Source: Staphylococcus sp. NRL 16/872 (GTDB lineage: Bacteria; Bacillota; Bacilli; Staphylococcales; Staphylococcaceae). Taken from it: a stretch of DNA of 64,000 nt. The translations under genes and the position numbers were made by a program. Under the pieces are notes generated by a model, which was not told the origin of the DNA, searched no databases, and saw only the letters and a program-made list of their open reading frames with translations. The stretch lies in NCBI RefSeq assembly GCF_022815905.2, contig NZ_CP119327.1, positions 1,116,001 to 1,180,000 on the forward strand, given 5' to 3'. Below are positions 28,832 through 37,802 of the stretch, one piece after another; within the stretch, counting starts at the first letter, position 1, and each line of letters begins with the position of its first letter.

Positions 28832-29755
28832 AGACGTTTGCTTTGTATTATGCAATTTAGGATTAGTAAGCAAATGTTGATAGATATTATACTTCTTAGC
28901 GTGCATATATTCTTCTTTGCTAATAACGCCTTCAACTAACATTCTCTTCAATACATAATGTTGCCTTTGAATGCTAATTTCAACTTCACTTGGAGGTTTT
29001 AAACTGCCATCTGTGTTATAAGGGGTATACATATATGGACTTTGTAATAAACCAACTAAATAAGCCGACTGAGCAATATTTAATTCAAAAGGTGGCACGC
29101 CAAATAAACTGTAAGATGCTGAAGCAATACCAGTAATGTTAGACCCTTCATAATCACGACCGAAAGGTACAATGTTTAAATATGTATAAATAATTTCATT
29201 TTTAGACAAGATTTTTTCAAGACGCATAGCCAATATAATTTCATTTGCTTTACGACTGTATGTTTTTTTATTAGTAAGGACTTGGTTTTTAACTAATTGT
29301 TGAGTAATTGTACTTCCACCTGTACTTTGCTGTAAATTAAACACATCTTGTACCATAGCACGTACTAAGGCTTTAGGCAAAACACCACTATGTCTATAAA
29401 ATAAAGTATCTTCAGACGATGTTAATGCTTTGATAACATTCGGACTAACGTGGGCAGGACCTACAATTAAAGAGTTTTGAGAACGGTCGTATTCTTGTAA
29501 AATATTCTTGTTATCATGATTTAAAAGATCATCACCAGCAAAGTGAAGTACTTTTTGTTTGAGTTCTACATTACTAATTTGAGAGGCTTCATGCGTTAAA
29601 TGATGAAAATACAATACAGTACCAAGGAAACCAATAACAGCACATAATAAAGCAATACTAAATAAACCTACACAAATATGTTTTAATCTTTTATATGTTT
29701 TTTCAAAAGTATTTAATTTTTGACTTCTATTGGCTTGAGTTAATCGTACTTTCAT
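28826..29755 (-). CDS. Monofunctional peptidoglycan glycosyltransferase (GT51, SgtA-like)
   Basis: Polymerises lipid II into glycan strands at the outer membrane face. The 309 residues have an N-terminal membrane anchor (HICVGLFSIALLCAVIGFLGTVLYF, about 27-51), then the GT51 domain. That domain contains the catalytic EDTLFYRHSGVLPKALVRA, QSTGGSTITQQLVKNQ and RKANEIILAMRLEKILSKNEI motifs. No transpeptidase domain follows. I start at ATG 29755 (MKVRLTQANRSQ) after AGGAGG. The stop codon lies inside the IS target duplication, so insertion left the protein unchanged but replaced its downstream sequence. S. aureus has a similar gene beside tyrS. Confidence 0.87.
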   Translation of the reverse strand: MKVRLTQANRSQKLNTFEKTYKRLKHICVGLFSIALLCAVIGFLGTVLYFHHLTHEASQISNVELKQKVLHFAGDDLLNHDNKNILQEYDRSQNSLIVGPAHVSPNVIKALTSSEDTLFYRHSGVLPKALVRAMVQDVFNLQQSTGGSTITQQLVKNQVLTNKKTYSRKANEIILAMRLEKILSKNEIIYTYLNIVPFGRDYEGSNITGIASASYSLFGVPPFELNIAQSAYLVGLLQSPYMYTPYNTDGSLKPPSEVEISIQRQHYVLKRMLVEGVISKEEYMHAKKYNIYQHLLTNPKLHNTKQTSA

Positions 29756-29879
29756 CTTGAACCTCCTAAAATTCAAATATAGTATAACATATTCATGAAG
29801 TTGACTTTTAAACATCTCTTACCTATAATTAAAAGAAATTCAATATATATTGGATAAGAGGAGAAGTAATATTTTAGTA

Positions 29880-31440
<1,561 letters not shown>

Positions 31441-31455
31441 ATTTAAGTTTTAAGA

Positions 31456-31502
31456 CATAGTCACTTATGAGCTAAACACTTCTAAGTGACTATATTTTTT
31501 AC
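31456..31502 (+). terminator. Terminator after tyrS
   Basis: Stem TAGTCACTTA/TAAGTGACTA (about 31457-31466 with 31482-31491) followed by TATTTTTTACT. Confidence 0.85.
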
Positions 31503-31568
31503 TGAAAAATGAAAGACATGTAAGCTATAATATGTATATTATTAATTTTCCAAAAAGAGTGATATAAC

Positions 31569-32039
31569 ATGCAGAAAAATAAAGAAGAAATCTTAATGAA
31601 CAGTTTTAGAGATTTATTCAATAAAATAGGTTGGCTAAATAAAGATAAAATGGAACATGCATTAAAAGGCTATAAATCGAGTGAAGTTCATTGTATCGAA
31701 GCTATAAAAGAACATTCACAACCTAACGTTCGTTATCTAGCTGATACGTTATATATGACACGAGGCGCAATTAGTAAACTTACTAAACGTTTACTACAAA
31801 AAGGTTTAATTGAAAACTATAGAAATCCAAATAATAAAAAAGAAATTTATTTTAAATTAACGGCTGAAGGTGAACACATTTATCAAATTCACTCAGAGTT
31901 ACATCAAGAATTCCAACAAAGAGATGAAAAAGTCTTTGAAACTATGACTAATGAAGAATTTGAAAATATGATGGCTTTTATACATCGATATAATCAACAT
32001 TTGGATGAAGAAATTATTAAACAAGACCGTAGACCATAA
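31569..32039 (+). CDS. MarR-family transcriptional regulator
   Basis: A 156-residue winged-helix protein. The recognition region is NVRYLADTLYMTRGAISKLTKRLLQKGLIENYRNPNNKKEIYFKLTAEGE (about 58-105), flanked by dimerisation helices. There is no conserved redox cysteine; the only Cys is in EVHCIEAI. The gene is followed by a DHA2 drug pump 111 bases downstream, and two operator-like repeats cover the pump promoter, so it probably represses the pump until a ligand binds. ATG 31569 fits homologues I recall; the ATG at 31596 is an alternative. Confidence 0.87.
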   Translation: MQKNKEEILMNSFRDLFNKIGWLNKDKMEHALKGYKSSEVHCIEAIKEHSQPNVRYLADTLYMTRGAISKLTKRLLQKGLIENYRNPNNKKEIYFKLTAEGEHIYQIHSELHQEFQQRDEKVFETMTNEEFENMMAFIHRYNQHLDEEIIKQDRRP

Positions 32040-32080
32040 AAAATTGTCTATTTGAGATTAAGAAAAATTCTCTCTGTATA

Positions 32081-32132
32081 TTGTTGACAAGGAAACAAAA
32101 TGAGCGTATATTTTTTGTTGACATAGAAACAA
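32081..32132 (+). promoter_or_regulatory. Drug-pump promoter with two operator-like repeats
   Basis: TTGACA (32084-32089) and TATATT (32107-32112) with 17-base spacing form a good promoter. Two 18-bp copies, TTGTTGACAAGGAAACAA (32081-32098) and TTGTTGACATAGAAACAA (32115-32132), match at 16 of 18 positions and are each partly palindromic (TTGTT...AACAA). One covers the -35 and the other the start of transcription. They are probable binding sites of the adjacent MarR protein. Confidence 0.7.
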
Positions 32133-32150
32133 TATCGAAGGAGAGAATTC

Positions 32151-33560
32151 ATGTCTAATCAAAAGACGAATCAAATTTCCAAAGAGACAATGACAGCCGC
32201 ATGGGCAATTGCTTTAGGTGCCATTGCGCCAATGCTTGATTCAACGATGATCAATATCGCAATTAAACAACTCAACCAAACTTTCAATACAACTTTAGAT
32301 ACTGTGCAATGGGGGATAACAGGCTATATCTTAGCATTAGCCATGATTATTCCTGTGGCAGGATGGTTAATTAACCAATTTAATGGTAAGCGTGTATTTA
32401 TAGGCGCTTCATTACTATTTGGATTGACCTCTGTATTAGCTGGTATAAGTTGGAATGTCGAAAGTTTTATTATATTTCGTATTAATCAAGGTCTAAGTGC
32501 TGGTGTTATAACAACATTAATGTTTACGTTGTTAATTAAAACAACTGGCCAAGAACATATTGGTAAAGTCATGGCTGTAGTAAGCACGCCGATGATATTT
32601 GGGCCCATTTTAGGACCTGTACTTGGTGGCTTCATCGTCCACTTCGCTTCATGGCGCTGGATGTTCTTTATTAATATCGTTGTCGTTATTATCGCAGTAG
32701 CGCTTCAGATGAAATATTTACCAGACTTTAAACCATTCAATAAAGCTAAACCAATGGATTTCATTGGTATTATCCTTTTAGCTTTAATTAGCTTAGTATT
32801 TATATATGGTCTGACTAAAGCAGCAGACTATCACAGTTTCTTTAATTCTGTGACATTAATTTATATCATTATCGGTGTAGTTTTGATGATAGGCTATTAT
32901 TTCTATAATCGACATAAAAGTAATGACACTATTTTACCTTTATCAATTTTCAAAAAAAGAAATTATAGTGCATCATTTGTTGGGTTATTCCTATCAAACA
33001 TCGGAATTATGGGACCGATGGTTATTATTCCGCTTTATTTCCAAACCTTTAAACATTATACGGCAATTGAAGCGGCTGTAGCTTTAATTCCACAAGGTTT
33101 AGGTATGTTGATTACGCGTCCATATATTGGGAAAGTCATTGATAAATATGGCGCGAAATGGGTTGTGGTCATTAGCATAATTATCGCTATGTTTGGCTCA
33201 GTGCCATTATTATTTATTACGCAACATACAAGTATTATTTGGCTTTCAGTAATTTTATTTATCAGAGGTTGTAGTGTAGGTGGTATCAATTTAGGTATGA
33301 CCACTGATGCCTATATGGGTCTTGCAGAAGATGAAATTGCTGAAGCAGGCGTTGGTATTAATATGATTGAAAATGTGGGCGCAAGCTTCGGAACTGCCTT
33401 CATTGCTACGACACTGGCGATGGTATTGAATCGTCTAAGTAATTCAGTGGCTCATAGTATTATTGCATACCATGCAGGGTTCTTAGTATCAGTAATTACA
33501 TTATTGATCATTATAATTCCAGCGTTATTCTTAACACATAAGAGTCAACCAACTGCATAA
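32151..33560 (+). CDS. DHA2-family (EmrB/QacA type) multidrug efflux MFS transporter
   Basis: Proton-driven drug exporter in the cell membrane. The 469 residues have about 14 hydrophobic segments. Motif-like sequences are LDSTMINIAIKQLNQTF at the first helix (D-x-T-x-V/I-N-x-A), NQFNGKRVFIGASLLFG in the first cytoplasmic loop and FGPILGPVLGGFIV for the antiporter motif C. GGAGAG lies just before ATG 32151. It follows a MarR regulator and is likely under its control. Substrates cannot be told from sequence. Confidence 0.88.
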   Translation: MSNQKTNQISKETMTAAWAIALGAIAPMLDSTMINIAIKQLNQTFNTTLDTVQWGITGYILALAMIIPVAGWLINQFNGKRVFIGASLLFGLTSVLAGISWNVESFIIFRINQGLSAGVITTLMFTLLIKTTGQEHIGKVMAVVSTPMIFGPILGPVLGGFIVHFASWRWMFFINIVVVIIAVALQMKYLPDFKPFNKAKPMDFIGIILLALISLVFIYGLTKAADYHSFFNSVTLIYIIIGVVLMIGYYFYNRHKSNDTILPLSIFKKRNYSASFVGLFLSNIGIMGPMVIIPLYFQTFKHYTAIEAAVALIPQGLGMLITRPYIGKVIDKYGAKWVVVISIIIAMFGSVPLLFITQHTSIIWLSVILFIRGCSVGGINLGMTTDAYMGLAEDEIAEAGVGINMIENVGASFGTAFIATTLAMVLNRLSNSVAHSIIAYHAGFLVSVITLLIIIIPALFLTHKSQPTA

Positions 33561-33563
33561 AAT

Positions 33564-33625
33564 AAAACACACATTTCGCTATTATACGATGCATGTATGA
33601 CTAGCAAAATGTGTGTGTTTATATA
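33564..33625. terminator. Bidirectional terminator between the drug pump and htrA
   Basis: AAAACACACATTTCGCT... pairs with ...AGCAAAATGTGTGTGTTT around 33566-33582 and 33603-33620. A-rich and T-rich flanks serve both convergent genes. Confidence 0.8.
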
Positions 33626-33630
33626 TTTAA

Positions 33631-34893
33631 TTATCTTAAAAATTGACTATTATTTTCTGATTCTGAAGATGATGATTCAGATGCTGTCGATTTTTGATTT
33701 TTTAAAGTGACTGTCACTTCTTGTGTTTTACCGTCGCGAATGACTGTTAATTTAGCAGTTTCGCCCGGTTTTTTATTTTGATATAAATATGTTCTTAAAT
33801 CAGTGTCTTCTTTAACTTCTTTATCATCGATTTTCGTAATAATGTCACCAACTTTTAAGTCACTACCATGGCTAACTTTAGCAACATAAATACCATCTTC
33901 ACGATCAGTTTTTAATTCTTTTTTATAAGAATCAGGAATATCACTTAAGTTAAGTAATCCAATACCAATAGAAGGGCGTTCGATTTTACCATTTTTCACA
34001 AGTTGCTCGATTGTAACTTTAACTTCATTACTAGGGATAGCAAAGCCTATGCCTTCTACTTGTTCGGCAGCAATTTTCATAGAGTTAATACCGACTAAGT
34101 TACCGTTAACATCTACCAAAGCACCACCAGAGTTACCTGGGTTAATCGCAGCATCTGTTTGTAAAACGTTAACTTTAGTGCCTCCAGATGTTGTATTAGA
34201 TTCGATTGTACGCTCATTAGCAGAAATAATACCTGATGTTACTGAATTCGCAAATTCTAAACCGAGTGGATTACCCATTGCAAATACGCTATCACCCGTT
34301 TGAACTTTAGAAGAGTTTGCGAATTTCATTGATTTAATGCCGCCAACTTTATCAATTTTTAATACTGCAATATCAGACACAGCATCTTTACCAATTAACT
34401 TCGCATTAACTTGTTTACCACTATGTAGTTGAACTTTAATTTCAGAAGCACCACTAATAACATGATTATTCGTCACGATATAGGCTGAGTTATCATTAAT
34501 TTGATAAATCACACCTGAACCGACACCCGCTTCTTGTGCTTTCGTAGATTTACCTTCTAATAAATCATTTAAACTTGTCGCTTTTTGCATATTGATGACG
34601 CCTACAATCGCTGGAGACACATCTTTAATCATAGCATTGACAGATTTATATTTGTCACTTTTACCATCAAGCATATTGCCACCTTTACTATTGGTCGCTT
34701 CTTGGACTTGACCACCATTGTTATTGACACCACTGTTATTTATAAGTTTACTTGCACCTAATACAAGTAATGCTCCGATAATACCTGCAATTAACGCAAC
34801 CAAGATAGTTTTAAACCATGGAAATTTAGGTTTTCTAGGTTGTGAATAATCATTACTGTTTTCCGTATAATTATCTTGATTATAATCAGACAT
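33631..34893 (-). CDS. HtrA-like serine protease (DegP/HtrA family)
   Basis: Membrane-anchored quality-control protease. The 420 residues start with a cytoplasmic Asn/Pro-rich head. One membrane segment follows (FKTILVALIAGIIGALLVLGAS, about 28-49). The trypsin-like domain has the triad His in IVTNNHVISG, Asp in VSDIAVLKI and Ser in NPGNSGGALVD. One PDZ domain follows (about 300-395), and a Ser-rich tail ends the protein. The start has GGAGG nine bases upstream. S. aureus has an htrA gene at the same place beside tyrS. Secreted misfolded proteins are the likely substrates. Confidence 0.9.
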   Translation of the reverse strand: MSDYNQDNYTENSNDYSQPRKPKFPWFKTILVALIAGIIGALLVLGASKLINNSGVNNNGGQVQEATNSKGGNMLDGKSDKYKSVNAMIKDVSPAIVGVINMQKATSLNDLLEGKSTKAQEAGVGSGVIYQINDNSAYIVTNNHVISGASEIKVQLHSGKQVNAKLIGKDAVSDIAVLKIDKVGGIKSMKFANSSKVQTGDSVFAMGNPLGLEFANSVTSGIISANERTIESNTTSGGTKVNVLQTDAAINPGNSGGALVDVNGNLVGINSMKIAAEQVEGIGFAIPSNEVKVTIEQLVKNGKIERPSIGIGLLNLSDIPDSYKKELKTDREDGIYVAKVSHGSDLKVGDIITKIDDKEVKEDTDLRTYLYQNKKPGETAKLTVIRDGKTQEVTVTLKNQKSTASESSSSESENNSQFLR

Positions 34894-35062
34894 ATTAAAC
34901 CTCCATTTAAATTTTTAGTCGATATCTCAATTATGCTTAATTTTTTGAAAATTTGCTAGTAAACCACTATCAGACTTTAGATGTATCTTTGTGAAAAGTT
35001 GTTCAAAAATAAGTATAATGATAAAATCTATAAAGTGTATAATTTATGAAGCGGGTGACAAA

Positions 35063-35689
35063 ATGTATAAAATTATTAGTAGAATATTAGATGTCTTTTT
35101 AGTTAAAATGGCTAAATCTTTATATGTATTAGGTAAGGAAAATATTCCTAAAGATAATAAATATGTAGTGACATGTACACATGAAAGCTACAATGAAGTC
35201 ATTATGTTAGGTGTAGCACTTGTACCTAATGAAATTCATTATATGGCTAAAAAAGAATTATTTAGTAACAAATGGGGCGGTAAGTTTTTAACTTCTTTAA
35301 ATGCGTTTCCAGTAGACCGTGAAAATCCCGGCCCAAGTACGTTAAAACGTCCAGTTAATTTATTAAAAGAAAACAAAACAGTAGGGATCTTCCCAACAGG
35401 TCACCGTACTGCCGTAGAAGGTGCCCCTTTAAAACGCGGTGCCTCAACAATCGCAATGTTAGGTAAAGCGCCAATTTTACCAGCTGCATATGTGGGTCCT
35501 ACTAAATTACATGGCTTAATTACAGGACAAGCCTTAATTAAATTTGGTAAACCTATCTACCAATCAGACATTCCAAAAGACTTAAAACGAAATGAAAAAA
35601 TCGACTTTTTAACTAAAGAAATTGAAAAACGTACTGCAGAACTTCAAAAAGAATTACATCAAATTCAAGATAAATTAAAAGAAAAATAA
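35063..35689 (+). CDS. PlsC-like lysophosphatidate acyltransferase with divergent motifs
   Basis: A 208-residue protein of the 1-acyl-glycerol-3-phosphate acyltransferase fold. Block I reads CTHESYNEV, that is H-x4-E where most family members have H-x4-D. Block III reads GIFPTGHRT in place of FPEGTR. The overall fold (short hydrophobic N-terminus, LKRPVNLLKENKTVGIFP, PILPAAYVG) is clear. I use ATG 35063 (MYKIISRILDVFL) after GGGTGAC. The longer frame from 34991 is probably untranslated. In S. aureus the next gene, as I recall, is nagE; here about 5 kb of accessory DNA intervenes. Confidence 0.8.
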   Translation: MYKIISRILDVFLVKMAKSLYVLGKENIPKDNKYVVTCTHESYNEVIMLGVALVPNEIHYMAKKELFSNKWGGKFLTSLNAFPVDRENPGPSTLKRPVNLLKENKTVGIFPTGHRTAVEGAPLKRGASTIAMLGKAPILPAAYVGPTKLHGLITGQALIKFGKPIYQSDIPKDLKRNEKIDFLTKEIEKRTAELQKELHQIQDKLKEK

Positions 35690-35700
35690 AATTATTATAG

Positions 35701-35741
35701 ATAAAGATTGAGACAATTCGCGTTCTCAATCTTTATTTTTA
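35701..35741 (+). terminator. Terminator after the PlsC-like gene
   Basis: Perfect 13-bp stem ATAAAGATTGAGA/TCTCAATCTTTAT (35701-35713 with 35724-35736) followed by TTTTTA. Confidence 0.88.
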
Positions 35742-35806
35742 TGTCATAATATAGTGATTAAAAAGTGCACATTACATATAAATAAGAAACAATGGGTGGA
35801 AAGATA

Positions 35807-36553
35807 ATGGATTATAGACAGAGTATGGAAGCAAATGATCAATATATTAAAGATACATATAGCGATGCAACAATTTTTTATAAAACTGAATGTGATTTTT
35901 ACTATAACTACAATGACTTTGGACAGAGTATATACAGTTCATTTTATCTTGGACTGAATGACTTGTTTATAATTAATCTCACAAATCACTTAACTTTGCA
36001 CATACATTTTAAAAATATTAATGAAGTGAACTTCGATGGGGAAGAAAGAGATAGATGCTTAAGACTTAATTTTATTAATAAAGAGGAAGAGCATACTCAT
36101 TTTTTAATTTTTAAAACGTTAAATGAAGCTACAGAAATTCTAGATATTTTAGAAAATGGTAGCCAATATGAGGGAAAAGTAGAAACTTCAATTAATAGTG
36201 AGGGGAATAATCGCCTTGAATTACACCCATTAAATAGCCGCTCTATGAAAAAGGAAATTAACGGCAAGAAGATTATGCACCTAGATGGTTTAGCGTTAAA
36301 CCATCTAGGTGCATACAAACATACTCAAGAAGAAATAGCTTCGTTATTTGAAAATAGAAATGTTTTAAAAATTATACTAAAGCTAAGCAAATCTAAAAAT
36401 TTCCAAAAAGTCATTGCACTTATGCAACAGTTCACATCTTTTAGACATACAGGTGGACAATTTTGCATAGAAGTATCTAATGATATGGAATACCTGGAAC
36501 ATAAATTAACTATTGAAGAAATTATTAAGTTAATAAAAAAATTGGAAGAATAA
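35807..36553 (+). CDS. Unknown protein with PH-like N-terminal region
   Basis: A 248-residue protein that I do not recognise. Residues about 30-120 (LGLNDLFIINLTNHLTLHIHFKNINEVNF ... FKTLNEATEILDIL) have the alternating strand pattern and closing helix of a PH/GRAM-like fold; this is inference. The C-terminal third is helical and Lys-rich. A perfect 18-bp palindrome lies inside the coding sequence (36275-36314). ATG 35807 has GGTGG eight bases upstream; the ATG at 35792 has no good site. It ends at a run of seven A next to a downstream frame that is open but lacks a start, so it may be the 5' half of a split gene. Confidence 0.6.
   Translation: MDYRQSMEANDQYIKDTYSDATIFYKTECDFYYNYNDFGQSIYSSFYLGLNDLFIINLTNHLTLHIHFKNINEVNFDGEERDRCLRLNFINKEEEHTHFLIFKTLNEATEILDILENGSQYEGKVETSINSEGNNRLELHPLNSRSMKKEINGKKIMHLDGLALNHLGAYKHTQEEIASLFENRNVLKIILKLSKSKNFQKVIALMQQFTSFRHTGGQFCIEVSNDMEYLEHKLTIEEIIKLIKKLEE
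36275..36314. repeat. Perfect 18-bp inverted repeat inside a coding region
   Basis: ATGCACCTAGATGGTTTA and its exact complement TAAACCATCTAGGTGCAT are separated by GCGT. The arms encode the near-mirror peptide MHLDGLALNHLGA. Confidence 0.95.
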
Positions 36554-37460
36554 AGAAGTTTATATAGAAGGTAAATTAGTTACTAAAATCTTAACTGAAT
36601 TCAAAGCGTTTCAACATAAAATTGATAATAAAATTAGATGGTTTCTTAACTATAGTCATAGCCAAAAAATAGATTTTTCATTAAATGAAGATGTTGATGC
36701 ATATATCACATATTATCCTATGAGTTACAATTCTATCTTTTTTGCAATTAGAGATAGCTTTGAAACGACGCCTTACATGTGTAGTTGCACTCAAACCGCT
36801 ATTGCTAAATTAATTGATAATAAAAAAGATATAAGAAATTATCTACATCCAGTAATCAATGCACACCTAATGAATCAGGAAATCACTATGAATGATATTA
36901 AGTTTAAAGATAATATTTGCTTTAGATGTAATCAAACAACACCTAAGTACGCATTCGATAGGTTTGGTAGTCGTTTTAGAGAAAAATATGGCTGGTACTT
37001 TAAACAAATTGAAATAGAAGAAGACTTGAAGAATAATTACTATTTTAAACAATCTGAGAATATATTGCGCCAAGAATATGGCGTCGCAAAAATAGGAGAA
37101 AAGTGGATCTCTGAGAATACAATGTTCAAAATCATTGAAGATATTTTTCATGAATATCAATGTAAACGTCACTATCGACCAGATTGGCTACAAGGACTAG
37201 AAATCGATATTTATATACGAGAATTAAAATTAGGATTTGAATATAACGGAATTCAACATTATGAAGCGGTAGAACATTGGGGTGGTGAAACACAACTCTT
37301 AAAACAACAACGCTACGATCAAATTAAACAAGATTTATGCGAGGAAAATAATATTAAATTAATCACCATTAAATATGATGAACCACTTTCTAAAGAGTAT
37401 ATATCAAGTAAAATACCCTATGAATTTTTAGAAAAAATATCACAACTGAGGCGCTTATAA
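36537..37460 (+). pseudogene. Nuclease-like protein with zinc ribbon, start codon missing or gene split
   Basis: The frame is open from 36537, but its first ATG is at 36720. The 61 codons before it look coding (KEVYIEGKLVTKILTEFKAF). The product from 36720 would be 246 residues. It has a probable zinc ribbon (CSC ... CFRC, about 18-61) and a C-terminal PD-(D/E)xK-like nuclease core: RPDWLQGLEIDIYI then KLGFEYNGIQHYEAVEHWGG, with D, E and Q in register with DUF559/Vsr-type nucleases. Dropping one A from the A7 run at 36535-36541 would fuse it to the PH-like ORF upstream. Either a frameshifted gene or a truncated one; start 36720 is the fallback. Confidence 0.55.
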
Positions 37461-37616
37461 GAGTAGTATTTCTCTTAATATTTATAAATAATAGTTTAAA
37501 TTTAAACACAAAGAATGAAAGATATATAATAATTAAAATTTTTATTAGTGTGCTATTAATCTTGTATGTAATATGTATTGAAGTATCTAAATATCAAAAA
37601 ACCAAAATTAATTAAA

Positions 37617-37656
37617 TTTTTACATTATAATAAATATGTTTATTATAATGTAAAAA
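37617..37656. promoter_or_regulatory. Perfect 18-bp AT-rich palindrome, candidate operator
   Basis: TTTTTACATTATAATAAA (37617-37634) and its exact complement (37639-37656) flank TATG. It begins with T and ends with A, the reverse of a terminator, so operator or DNA-structure function is more likely. It lies about 55 bp upstream of the extended -10 promoter of the DndB-like/MrpR-like unit. Confidence 0.6.
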
Positions 37657-37710
37657 ACATACTTTAGTAACTATATACAATATATTTATTAAGGCTTTTA
37701 CGAGTGAACA

Positions 37711-37719
37711 TGATATAAT
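37711..37719 (+). promoter_or_regulatory. Extended -10 promoter of the DndB-like/MrpR-like unit
   Basis: TGATATAAT (TG-n-TATAAT) without a good -35 box. It stands about 84 bases before the start codon of the DndB-like gene. Confidence 0.5.
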
Positions 37720-37802
37720 TTTAAAAAATAAAAATATAATAAAAAAATTATTTTTAAAATGATCGGTGTTAAAATTAAACATTTAATTAAGGATGTAAAA
37801 TT

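Larger units (their letters stand above)
37461..37802. other. AT-rich regulatory region before the DndB-like gene
   Basis: 342 bases without an ORF. It holds a 14-bp perfect palindrome GTTTAAATTTAAAC (37494-37507), the long palindrome 37617-37656 and an extended -10 promoter TGATATAAT (37711-37719). The ribosome site AAGGATG at 37789-37795 follows. Confidence 0.6.
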
